Source of the DNA: Candidatus Saccharibacteria bacterium UBA3723
GTDB taxonomy: Bacteria; Patescibacteriota; Saccharimonadia; Saccharimonadales; Saccharimonadaceae
Assembly: GCA_002371895.1 (NCBI GenBank)
Contig: DFHM01000012.1
Span: 91,038-155,037 of the forward strand
Length of the DNA stretch: 64,000 bases
Direction of reading: 5' to 3'
The position numbers were made by a program, and so were the translations under genes. Positions within the stretch are counted from its first letter, which is position 1. Each line of letters begins with the position of its first letter. The notes below the pieces were generated by a model. The model was not told the origin of the DNA and did not search any database. It saw only the letters and a list, made by a program, of their open reading frames with translations. This document shows positions 55,041 to 62,466 of the stretch, piece after piece.

Positions 55041-55181
55041 TATTTCGTAGAAAAAAATCGTCAGTATTTTGAGGATAAAAATGTCTAGAAGGGTATTTTG
55101 AAGACAAAATCGTCAGTATTTTGAGGATAAAAATGTCTAGGAGGGTATTTTCTTTTCAAAAATATTTCGTAGAAAAAATCG
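55041..55181 (-). repeat. 52-base tandem repeat and flanking direct repeat beyond tRNA-Arg hairpin
   Basis: ATCGTCAGTATTTTGAGGAT recurs with a period of 52 bases (55058 and 55110), each followed by AAAAATGTCTAG and GGGTATTTT. The block is bracketed by TATTTCGTAGAAAAAA at 55041 and 55163. These look like partial repeats of the neighbouring hairpin's arm. Confidence 0.75.
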
Positions 55182-55271
55182 CCTAGATTGGTATTTTCTC
55201 TCTTTGAAGCGCGACTCATGGTCGAGCGAGAAGAGAAAAATGCCAAAATAGACGATTTTATCACGAAATAT
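55162..55271 (-). ncRNA. tRNA-trailing hairpin element, copy 3 (after tRNA-Arg GCG)
   Basis: On the minus strand ATATTTCGT pairs with ACGAAATAT, then AAAATCG with CGATTTT, TTGGCATTTTTCTCTT with its arm, then fixed GCT, inner hairpin CGAC-CATGA-GTCG, and fixed CGCTTC. The arm touches the tRNA CCA end. A T6 run follows the inner copy. Confidence 0.65.
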
Positions 55272-55347
55272 GGTATGCCCGATACGATTCGAACGTACGA
55301 CCTTCAGCTCCGCAAGCTGACGCTCTATCCAACTGAGCTACGGGCAC
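55271..55347 (-). tRNA. tRNA-Arg(GCG)
   Basis: Acceptor GTGCCCG pairs with CGGGCAT, discriminator A, CCA encoded. Anticodon arm TCAGC-TTGCGGA-GCTGA gives anticodon GCG; T-arm GTACG-TTCGAAT-CGTAT. Reads CGC (and CGU by wobble), without needing the inosine used by the usual bacterial tRNA-Arg(ACG). Confidence 0.9.
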
Positions 55348-55483
55348 ATATGTGGATAGTACCCACTTAATGTAAGTACTTGTCCACCGTCAAAGATTAA
55401 AAGATCATCGCGCATCCATCGCTTTCAGCGTGATGTTCCATATTATAGCACATTTCTTCCAGAGATGGTATACTATTTTTATC

Positions 55484-56224
55484 ATGGCAGAAATAGAGAA
55501 GAAATCCGGCATCAAACCAAAACTTCAAAAAGCCAAGGCGAAATTCCTCGCTTCTTATTACAGTAATCCAGCAAAAGACGTCAGAATCATCGCCGTAACA
55601 GGCGATCATGGTCGCGATATTACCGCACATTATCTCCAGAATATCCTCAAGAGCAAAGACCCAAAAACTGGTCTTATTATCGACCCAAAGTCCACATCCG
55701 ACCTCTATAAACAGCTCTACAAAATCTGGCGTACCGGTGCCGACCATGCAGTTATTTCCGTAGATAGCAACGGCCTCGCCAATCACTTATTCTATGGCTT
55801 ACCAATCTATATTGCCGTTCTTACGGACTCCACAGAACCAAAAGCCGTCGCTACGATTACATCAATGTCCGCCCCAGCAGAGGAGGCCAAAGCGATCTTA
55901 TTCAATACTCAGCCATACTTCAGCATCCTTAATCGTGACGATGCAAACTTCGACCTCTTTGCAAAATATCCAGCCAAGACTGCCACATTCACTTATGGTC
56001 ATAGCCAAGATTCCGACCTTTGCATCAATCGCTTCAAGCTCTACAAGATGGGCACCGAAGCGAACATTACCTATAGCGGACAAAAGTTTGATATTGCTAC
56101 CTATGCCACTGGTGAAGAATCTGCCCATTATATGGCAGCTGCCGCGCTAGCTGGCTTCGCCCTAGACTTCGACAAAGATGCCATCATCGATGGTATCGCC
56201 GACTACGAACCAACTAATAAATAA
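55484..56224 (+). CDS. MurE-like pseudoenzyme (degenerate Mur ligase core)
   Basis: A 246-residue protein resembling the middle domain of MurE, and clearly of the MurE at 59386. RIIAVTGDHGRDITAHYLQ replaces VIGVTGTNGKTTTSFMIW, so the P-loop lysine and threonines are gone; IAVLTDSTEP replaces IAVMTNVTHEH, losing the metal-binding His; later EEAKAILF and SILNRDDAN align with MurE segments. No C-terminal domain. Start at 55484 follows an extended -10 (TGGTATACT) by 9 bases. Ten bases upstream of the amidinotransferase-like gene. Confidence 0.8.
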   Translation: MAEIEKKSGIKPKLQKAKAKFLASYYSNPAKDVRIIAVTGDHGRDITAHYLQNILKSKDPKTGLIIDPKSTSDLYKQLYKIWRTGADHAVISVDSNGLANHLFYGLPIYIAVLTDSTEPKAVATITSMSAPAEEAKAILFNTQPYFSILNRDDANFDLFAKYPAKTATFTYGHSQDSDLCINRFKLYKMGTEANITYSGQKFDIATYATGEESAHYMAAAALAGFALDFDKDAIIDGIADYEPTNK

Positions 56225-56233
56225 GGACCAATT

Positions 56234-57085
56234 ATGATTAATCAGAAACTCATGGTTTCTGGTGCCGACTATTTTGCGGACACCTACGAAATCAACCCCT
56301 ACTACACAGACAACGAAATCAACGTCGCCAAGGCTATGGCCGAGCATGCCGCTATCCTCGAATGCTTCAAAGAAGCTGGCATCGAGCTCATCAAGGTTGA
56401 CCCGCCAAAAGATTGCCAAGACGGCGTCTATACTGCAAACTGGGCCCTCGTCAAAGATGGTGTCGCCGTAATGGCGCGTCTTCCAGAAGCCCGCAAAGCC
56501 GAGGAAGCCTACGCCAAAAAATGCCTAGAAGAGCAGGGCATCAAATGCGTCGAAGTTCCGGGCAATTATCTTTATTCTGGCCAGGGCGATTCGCTCCGCT
56601 GCGACAAGTATCTCATTGGTGGTCGTGGCTACCGCTCCGATCCAGAGGCACAACAATTCGCTGCCGAAACTCTCGGCCTCGAACTGGTCCAAGTCCATGC
56701 CAAACCACAGCTCAACGAGGATGGCACCCCGCATATTAACCCATTTACCAATCATGCCGACAGCTTCTGGTACGATCTAGACCTCGCCGTATCTGTTATA
56801 GATGAGCACACCATCGCATACTGCCCAGACGCTCTCGATGAAGAATCAAATAAAAAGCTCGAGGCCCTCACCGATCTCGACAAAATCAAAGTCGATTTCG
56901 AAGAATGCACCAAAGGCTTCGCCAACAACCTCGTCAGCACCGGCAAACATGTCATTATGTCCAACAAAGCGCCAAAACTTCAGGCCGAGCTCGAAAAACG
57001 CGGTCTTATCTGCCTAACCCCAGATGTCACCGAACTTAAAGAAGGCGGCGGCTATATTCGCTGCGTCAGTCTTTGGCTGAGCTAA
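56234..57085 (+). CDS. Amidinotransferase/DDAH-fold protein
   Basis: A 283-residue guanidine-modifying superfamily protein. N-terminal VYTANWALV is the family motif near residue 65, and GGGYIRCVSL near 275 supplies the nucleophilic Cys. In the segment WYDLDLAVSV the position usually held by the catalytic His (YHLDTA) reads Asp, which would change or abolish hydrolase chemistry; the alignment is by eye. Follows the MurE-like gene by 9 bases. Its 3' end overlaps the convergent membrane protein gene by 20 bases. Confidence 0.82.
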   Translation: MINQKLMVSGADYFADTYEINPYYTDNEINVAKAMAEHAAILECFKEAGIELIKVDPPKDCQDGVYTANWALVKDGVAVMARLPEARKAEEAYAKKCLEEQGIKCVEVPGNYLYSGQGDSLRCDKYLIGGRGYRSDPEAQQFAAETLGLELVQVHAKPQLNEDGTPHINPFTNHADSFWYDLDLAVSVIDEHTIAYCPDALDEESNKKLEALTDLDKIKVDFEECTKGFANNLVSTGKHVIMSNKAPKLQAELEKRGLICLTPDVTELKEGGGYIRCVSLWLS

Positions 57086-58205
57086 AGAAACTATCAATAT
57101 CGTCCTTCAACTCGCCATCTTGCATTTTTTGCGCCCAATTATTGATTGAGTTGATATTCAATTCATCAACCTTTATAACAGGGAAAATCGATACATAATT
57201 CTGCTGATTCGTATTCACCCTAAAGGCAAAGCTCGAATATCTGTCTTCTATCGCACCATTTGGATAATATTTTCCATCGACGAATGTTGTGACGGCGTCT
57301 CTTTCTGCCAAAATCTTGCTAAACGGATAGCTTTCGCCAAATCCGACATGATGATTCTTCGTCGCAGCATAACTACCGTCTGGACCCACCATCGCATAAA
57401 TATCGCCATCGGCATAGAATATTCGCAAATCAATATAGTAATCCTCATAAAAAGGATAGTAGTTGCCATTCGCGTATTTGTAGTATCCATTTCTGCTAAC
57501 TGGCATATACTGAAGATTGTCATCGACACTCGTTTTTACAAGTAAAGCATTATACATATAGATCGGGGCGGTCGTAGTCGAATCAAAGGTAATAACTTTC
57601 GCATTGGTCGACTCAGTATAAACCGTATCATCAGATATCGCCATCAGTTTTGGCTCCTCGTAATAATATTGTGGCGAGTTCAAACTACCAGGCTCGTACT
57701 TTTTATTTAATTGCTGCACAAGTCGCGCAGTATTGTCATTATTTAATAGCCCTCTCTTCTCGAGTTCTTTTTCAAAATCCTTTGCCGTTTTATACTCGGA
57801 AACCGTACGGCCATCGGGGCTATAATTGTACTTCAAATCATATAAAGCATTGCTGATTGGAATGCGAAAGACCACAAACAGGGCAGGAATAATCGGAAGA
57901 AGAATCATAATGTATTTCAGGGCTTTCGTAAAACCTTCATATCTCGAATTGATATATTTTCGCTGCGTAATAAACACACGTAACGGATTAACTATCAGGA
58001 ACGCTAACGTCAACAATGTGTACGTCACCCTAGCGGCAAGAACAATCGCCAATGCTTCGCCAATATTATCCAGACCACTTGACCTACCATCCAAATAAGA
58101 TTCCGCGGCTAGTGGAATAACAACTAGAATCAACAAACCTGTAGCCACTGCAAGGACGTATTCGATGGCTAACTCTTTTGATAGGGGTCTCACTTTCTTG
58201 TTCAT
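57066..58205 (-). CDS. Membrane protein with large outer domain
   Basis: A 379-residue protein with three membrane helices in its first 125 residues (about 15-35, 48-72, 95-117), then a large Tyr/Asn/Asp-rich extracytoplasmic domain (about 130-379) containing FYEDYYIDLRIFY and MVGPDGSYAATK. No family recognised. The leader has AAGGA before the ATG. Ends overlap the convergent amidinotransferase-like gene. Confidence 0.75.
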   Translation of the reverse strand: MNKKVRPLSKELAIEYVLAVATGLLILVVIPLAAESYLDGRSSGLDNIGEALAIVLAARVTYTLLTLAFLIVNPLRVFITQRKYINSRYEGFTKALKYIMILLPIIPALFVVFRIPISNALYDLKYNYSPDGRTVSEYKTAKDFEKELEKRGLLNNDNTARLVQQLNKKYEPGSLNSPQYYYEEPKLMAISDDTVYTESTNAKVITFDSTTTAPIYMYNALLVKTSVDDNLQYMPVSRNGYYKYANGNYYPFYEDYYIDLRIFYADGDIYAMVGPDGSYAATKNHHVGFGESYPFSKILAERDAVTTFVDGKYYPNGAIEDRYSSFAFRVNTNQQNYVSIFPVIKVDELNINSINNWAQKMQDGELKDDIDSFFSSAKD

Positions 58206-58243
58206 AATATTCCTTATTTGCTTATGTTTATATAATAGCAGAC

Positions 58244-58276
58244 AAAAAACGCGCCGGCCCCTAATGGGGTCGACGC
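58244..58276 (-). terminator. Terminator of islet gene 58820
   Basis: On the minus strand GCGTCGACCCC-ATTA-GGGGCCGGCGC followed by GTTTTTTG. Confidence 0.87.
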
Positions 58277-58298
58277 TCCGGTCGTGATTAATTGTCCT

Positions 58299-58820
58299 CT
58301 ATTCGCTATATTTCGAGCGAAGCAGCCTAATGGCAGGATACGTAGCGACGTTCAACATGTGCAACGCCATCATCTCGTCCATAAAGGACTTCAACTCATG
58401 CGTCGTCATACTGAACTTCTCCACGAGCAACGTCACATAGTCGGCATCGCCATCACGAGGAACCACCACTTTCCCCTCAAAGATGATAGATTCCTTTCCT
58501 CGCAGAACCATGTTACGCACCGTGACGGTTTTTACGCGATCATTACTGATTCGCTTCAAAACCAGCATCCCGCCGTCGTAGTCCTCGCTGAACGTATCGA
58601 GCGCCTCAATTGTTGGGCTATTCAGCACGTAGTCTACCCCCGTTTCGTCTGTGCCGATAACCACCAGGTCAGTTCGTTGGTCCTTTGCCCAACTCTTGCC
58701 CCTGAGCCTCTCAGAGACGCCAGTCAAGCAATCCTCCAAGCTCATCGCCTTGTGATCCTTATTTTCGTAACATAAGTGATAGAACTCGCCGTCCACTTTC
58801 GGACAATTTTTCTCACTCAT
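58299..58820 (-). CDS. Unknown protein, islet gene
   Basis: A 173-residue soluble alpha/beta protein of unrecognised family. ATG at 58820 (MSEKNC) follows AAGGGTGG. Strands LVVIGTDETG and GGMLVLKRI are followed by VTVRNMVLRGKESIIFEGK, then a helical end with a KFSMTTHELKSFMDEMMAL segment. Islet style again: consensus promoter, leader, strong terminator, codons unlike neighbours. Confidence 0.82.
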   Translation of the reverse strand: MSEKNCPKVDGEFYHLCYENKDHKAMSLEDCLTGVSERLRGKSWAKDQRTDLVVIGTDETGVDYVLNSPTIEALDTFSEDYDGGMLVLKRISNDRVKTVTVRNMVLRGKESIIFEGKVVVPRDGDADYVTLLVEKFSMTTHELKSFMDEMMALHMLNVATYPAIRLLRSKYSE

Positions 58821-58879
58821 AAAGAGCACCACCCTTCTTAGTCCAAACTTTGCCTACAAAAAGCAACCGAACTCTATAT

Positions 58880-58908
58880 ATTATATCACAGATGGCGCAA
58901 AAAGTCAA
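58880..58908 (-). promoter_or_regulatory. Consensus promoter of islet gene 58820
   Basis: On the minus strand TTGACT (58908-58903), 17-base spacer, TATAAT (58885-58880). Confidence 0.85.
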
Positions 58909-58921
58909 TTAATCCCGTAAG

Positions 58922-59386
58922 TTACGACCGTACAATATCAAAGAAAATCAAAATCCACAAAATCCCACGCTGAACCCCATACATTATCAGACCCATCAAC
59001 GCGGCAATCAGAAAGCCCGGCAAATATTCCGCCCCATATAAACCAAACGACCATATCGCAGCTGGAACTACATATACAAGATTCGCAAAAGGATAGAAGA
59101 AGCTAAAACCAGACACAAATTCTATCGAAACAAAAGAGAAGACCAAAGTACTAATCGCCCAGACCACAATTGCCCAAACACTAAGCGGATAAATTCCCGG
59201 AAACAGCTTCGGCAAAAGCAAAAAATCTACAACGTATTTAACGGCAAAGATCGCCCACAAGCCAAAGAAGCTCGCCACCGTAAAACCCGGAACCTTTTCT
59301 GGCTTCGGCTTCGGCCCAGCAGGCTTCGGCCGGTATTTCTCCGGCGGTTTATAACCTGATGCCCCTTTGGTCTTATCGTATGCCAC
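58922..59386 (-). CDS. Small multi-pass membrane protein
   Basis: A 154-residue protein with a Lys/Pro-rich cytoplasmic N-terminus (1-33) and about four membrane helices (about 37-60, 65-88, 95-118, 125-148). Starts with GTG at 59386, sharing its first base with the last base of the murE stop (TAGTG), so it is translationally coupled to murE. No family recognised; coupling suggests an envelope role. Confidence 0.78.
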   Translation of the reverse strand: MAYDKTKGASGYKPPEKYRPKPAGPKPKPEKVPGFTVASFFGLWAIFAVKYVVDFLLLPKLFPGIYPLSVWAIVVWAISTLVFSFVSIEFVSGFSFFYPFANLVYVVPAAIWSFGLYGAEYLPGFLIAALMGLIMYGVQRGILWILIFFDIVRS

Positions 59387-60645
59387 TATTTCTTCTTTAT
59401 TGCTTTCAAAGCTTTCTTAATTTCGTCTAGTTCGTAATATGGCTCTGGACCACCCGCACGCTCAATCGTTTTCTCATTACCTTTACCAAGGAAAAGCACA
59501 GTATCGCCACGCTTAGCCATCCTACAGCATTCCAAAATCGCCGTTGGACGATCAACAATCAAGAACAAATCGCGGTCAATTTTCTTACCTTGTTCCTTTG
59601 CGCCTTCGGCAATCATATTCAAGATTTCCATCGATGGCGTATCGCGGTCATCTTCCTCTGTTAGGACTACAATATCCGCATACTTACCAGCAATTTCGCC
59701 CATTGGTTTACGCTTGGACGGATCGCGACGTCCGCCAGCAGAACCAAACATCACAATCAAACGACCCGTCGTCGCCTTCTTCATATCTGGCAACAACTTC
59801 TCAAATGCATCTGGCGTATGAGCATAATCCATAATCGCCGTAAAGCTTTGACCATCGTCAATCTTCACCATGCGGCCTTCAACTTCGGTCAACGCATAAA
59901 TACCGTCAGCAATCTCGTCGTCAGTTAGGCCAAGGCGCTTACCAACCGCCACGCAGGCGAGGGAATTGGAAACGTTAAACTGGCCAGCAATGCGCGTCTT
60001 AATCTTGAGGTTCTCAGACGGAATCACATATTCTACGCCATCCGGTTTCAACTTCACCTTGTCGGCTTTAAGCTTACCGCCCTTAATGCCGTAGGTCGTA
60101 TATTCCTTAATATCAGTCTCAAAGAATTTCGCAGATGGGTCATCAGCGTTAATCACACCATAGCGAGCCTGTTTGAACAGTTTGCGCTTTGCATCACGGT
60201 AGCGCTCAAAGGTACGATGGTAGTCCAAATGCTCATGCGTTACATTAGTCATCACAGCGATATCAATCGGCACGCCAAGATCACGATGTTGCGCCAAAGC
60301 ATGGCTTGTAAGCTCAAGTACAAGATATTCCGCGCCAGATTCCGCAATCGTTTTAATGCGCTCATTCAATAGCTTTGAATCGACCGTCGTCATATGCTCC
60401 ATCTGTTCATGGATTTCATTGACACCCCAGCCCACTGTCGTCATTACGCCAGTCTTATGGCCAGCATTATTCAACATCTTCCAAATCATGAAGGAAGTTG
60501 TAGTTTTGCCGTTCGTTCCGGTCACGCCGATAACGGTCAGCTTCTTTGCCGGGAAGCCATATCGAGCACCCCAAAACGCAGCCTTACCTACGTGGTATGG
60601 AATTACTAAACTATCATAAAATGGAATTTTTTCTTTAAAGCTCAT
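59386..60645 (-). CDS. murE: UDP-MurNAc-tripeptide ligase MurE, short N-terminal domain
   Basis: A 419-residue Mur ligase. P-loop VTGTNGKTTT at about 39-48, THEHLDYH, carbamoyl-lysine region AKRKLFKQ, and C-terminal LGKGNEKTIE (GKGhE) are all present. Only about 38 residues precede the P-loop instead of about 100, so the uridine-binding domain 1 is largely missing. The amino-acid selectivity segment reads EEDDRDTPSMEI, unlike either DNPR (diaminopimelate) or the Lys type, so the added amino acid is unclear. TAATAT lies 6 bases before the ATG: likely leaderless. Confidence 0.93.
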   Translation of the reverse strand: MSFKEKIPFYDSLVIPYHVGKAAFWGARYGFPAKKLTVIGVTGTNGKTTTSFMIWKMLNNAGHKTGVMTTVGWGVNEIHEQMEHMTTVDSKLLNERIKTIAESGAEYLVLELTSHALAQHRDLGVPIDIAVMTNVTHEHLDYHRTFERYRDAKRKLFKQARYGVINADDPSAKFFETDIKEYTTYGIKGGKLKADKVKLKPDGVEYVIPSENLKIKTRIAGQFNVSNSLACVAVGKRLGLTDDEIADGIYALTEVEGRMVKIDDGQSFTAIMDYAHTPDAFEKLLPDMKKATTGRLIVMFGSAGGRRDPSKRKPMGEIAGKYADIVVLTEEDDRDTPSMEILNMIAEGAKEQGKKIDRDLFLIVDRPTAILECCRMAKRGDTVLFLGKGNEKTIERAGGPEPYYELDEIKKALKAIKKK

Positions 60646-60669
60646 ACTCTTATATTACCTTATCCTTTC

Positions 60670-62277
60670 CTAAAACTGGTCAAAAAACACTCTATCCTTA
60701 TCATAATGCAATGGCTGCGCCTGCTCCTTCAGATCAATAATTATCATCTTTTTGCCTAGCGAAGTTTCCTCAATCTTCTTAATTTGATAATAGTACGTGT
60801 CCGCAAGCACTTCCGCTTCATTATATTCTTCGTCATAATATCCGTCCTCAATCGCCGAAAACCAATCAGCCGGATAATTATGATAGTCAAACACCCGATA
60901 ATATCCCAACGGGTCGCGATTCACCCCTGTTTGTGCCCCAAAGAACACGTATTTTGCTACCGGGAACGATTCCAAATGATGCGCCATCACCGCCGAGAGA
61001 CCACCTTCGCCCTTAATGATAAACGCCGTCTCATCAATCTCTTCGCGCGTCTTATAAATATCCGCCAAATCCTCCGCAATCATTCCAGACAAGAACTCAT
61101 CATACCTATACTGGTCATTCAGCGCATTACCAAAACTCCAAGCAAAGGTCAGGGAAGAATAAATCAGCAAAACCACCGCCGCATATATCACGCCTTTTAC
61201 CTTCACGGTCGTCTTTTTCGTAAGAGCATCGCCGCCAAGCAATAGCAGGAACAATGTAAACCCAAAACAAAGCCCAATAAATGACCTTCCATAAATCGGG
61301 AAGCTTTCCAGGGCAATATAGGCACCAAACGAAACCGGCAAAGACAATATTAGATAAAGGCAAGACAAAAGCACGCGCTTACGTCCACCTTTTTGCAAAA
61401 ATGCTAGAACCCCTAACCCAAGTACGATTATCGCCACCAATATCCACCAATATGTCTTCATAGAATCGGCTACAACTCCGGCCGCCAGGCAGATATTACC
61501 CCAAATACCGCCAAGTATTTCCGAAAAGCCAAAAGCTGTTATCTCGCGATAATACTCTCCATCTTTTATTATCAGATAAAACAATAAGCTCACTACCACA
61601 TAGCTAAAGACAAATGTCGCAATCTGCAAAACGCTACACTTTTTCTTGTTAATCAAATCCCGCGCAATCATCGCAAGTCCAAGCACCAAGAAAATCCCGC
61701 TAGCCGCCTGAAAACTCGACCACATTACGAGCACGCAGACCATCGTCGCAAAAAGACCTATCGAAAATTTAATCGGATCTTTAATGTTCTCAACAAACCC
61801 CTTGTTCCAAATCAAAACATATGGAAGCACACTCGCCATTATCCCGAGCGCCATACAAGGCGCATCAAACTTATACATCCATGCATTCATTACAAATGGA
61901 CTAATGCCAATCATCGTCGTAATCAGTAGTAGCCAAAAATGCTTCTTCAAATTCACCGTCTCGCTAATAAATAATTTCACTAGCATCAAACTCACGCAGG
62001 CCATCATACCCATTGCTATAATCTGCGGAATCGGCGAAATATCAAATAAACTAAAGCTTTGGTTTAGGAAATAGGACAAAAAGCTCGAGGAAAATCTACC
62101 AAAATCATCATTCCAAGCCCCACCGTAAATCGATCGGTACAAATCGTCTACAAAAGTATAGTGGTCGCGAAGCAGGGTAATCATCGCAAGTAAATAAATA
62201 GCAAACAAAAAGAGGAACGGTTTATAGTATAGCTTTACTATTTCGCCAATACGGCGACATACGTTCCTCTTTGTCAT
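60670..62277 (-). CDS. GtrII-like membrane glucosyltransferase
   Basis: A 535-residue protein with about ten membrane helices and a C-terminal outer domain (about 405-535). HYTFVDDLYRSIYGGAWNDDFGR in the first outer loop has the paired Asp and Arg typical of GtrII (Glucos_trans_II) enzymes, which use polyprenyl-phosphate glucose to decorate surface glycans. TATCAT lies 6 bases before the ATG, so likely leaderless. Downstream of it lies murE, separated by 24 bases. Acceptor unknown. Confidence 0.87.
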   Translation of the reverse strand: MTKRNVCRRIGEIVKLYYKPFLFLFAIYLLAMITLLRDHYTFVDDLYRSIYGGAWNDDFGRFSSSFLSYFLNQSFSLFDISPIPQIIAMGMMACVSLMLVKLFISETVNLKKHFWLLLITTMIGISPFVMNAWMYKFDAPCMALGIMASVLPYVLIWNKGFVENIKDPIKFSIGLFATMVCVLVMWSSFQAASGIFLVLGLAMIARDLINKKKCSVLQIATFVFSYVVVSLLFYLIIKDGEYYREITAFGFSEILGGIWGNICLAAGVVADSMKTYWWILVAIIVLGLGVLAFLQKGGRKRVLLSCLYLILSLPVSFGAYIALESFPIYGRSFIGLCFGFTLFLLLLGGDALTKKTTVKVKGVIYAAVVLLIYSSLTFAWSFGNALNDQYRYDEFLSGMIAEDLADIYKTREEIDETAFIIKGEGGLSAVMAHHLESFPVAKYVFFGAQTGVNRDPLGYYRVFDYHNYPADWFSAIEDGYYDEEYNEAEVLADTYYYQIKKIEETSLGKKMIIIDLKEQAQPLHYDKDRVFFDQF

Positions 62278-62292
62278 GTATCTATGATAACA

Positions 62293-62466
62293 CTAGTTAT
62301 CTGATGCGATAATCTTCATCGCTTCTTTGGCGGCTCTGCCTAAGCGCTCGTCCGCCGCTTTGCTAGCCGGTTGAAAATCTTCACTCAGCTCCGCCAGAAC
62401 AGAATCCTTCTTAGCGTCGGCAGGAGCGGCCGGCATAAAATCATAGATCCCGTTCTCTAAATCCAT
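62293..62466 (-). CDS. 57-residue protein coupled to serpin
   Basis: A short frame starting with ATG at 62466 directly after the serpin stop codon (TAG then ATG), encoding 57 residues: acidic and Ala-rich with predicted helix (…AELSEDFQP…AADERLGRAAKEAMK…). No ribosome site; it would rely on re-initiation. Could be chance, but the abutting start and codon use fit a real gene. Confidence 0.5.
   Translation of the reverse strand: MDLENGIYDFMPAAPADAKKDSVLAELSEDFQPASKAADERLGRAAKEAMKIIASDN

Noticed and set aside
55041..55181. CRISPR array
   Set aside because: Only two 52-base units with no variable spacers between identical short repeats, and no cas genes.
55188..55370. 60-codon frame across tRNA-Arg(GCG)
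   Set aside because: Overlaps the tRNA completely; explained by the tRNA and hairpin.
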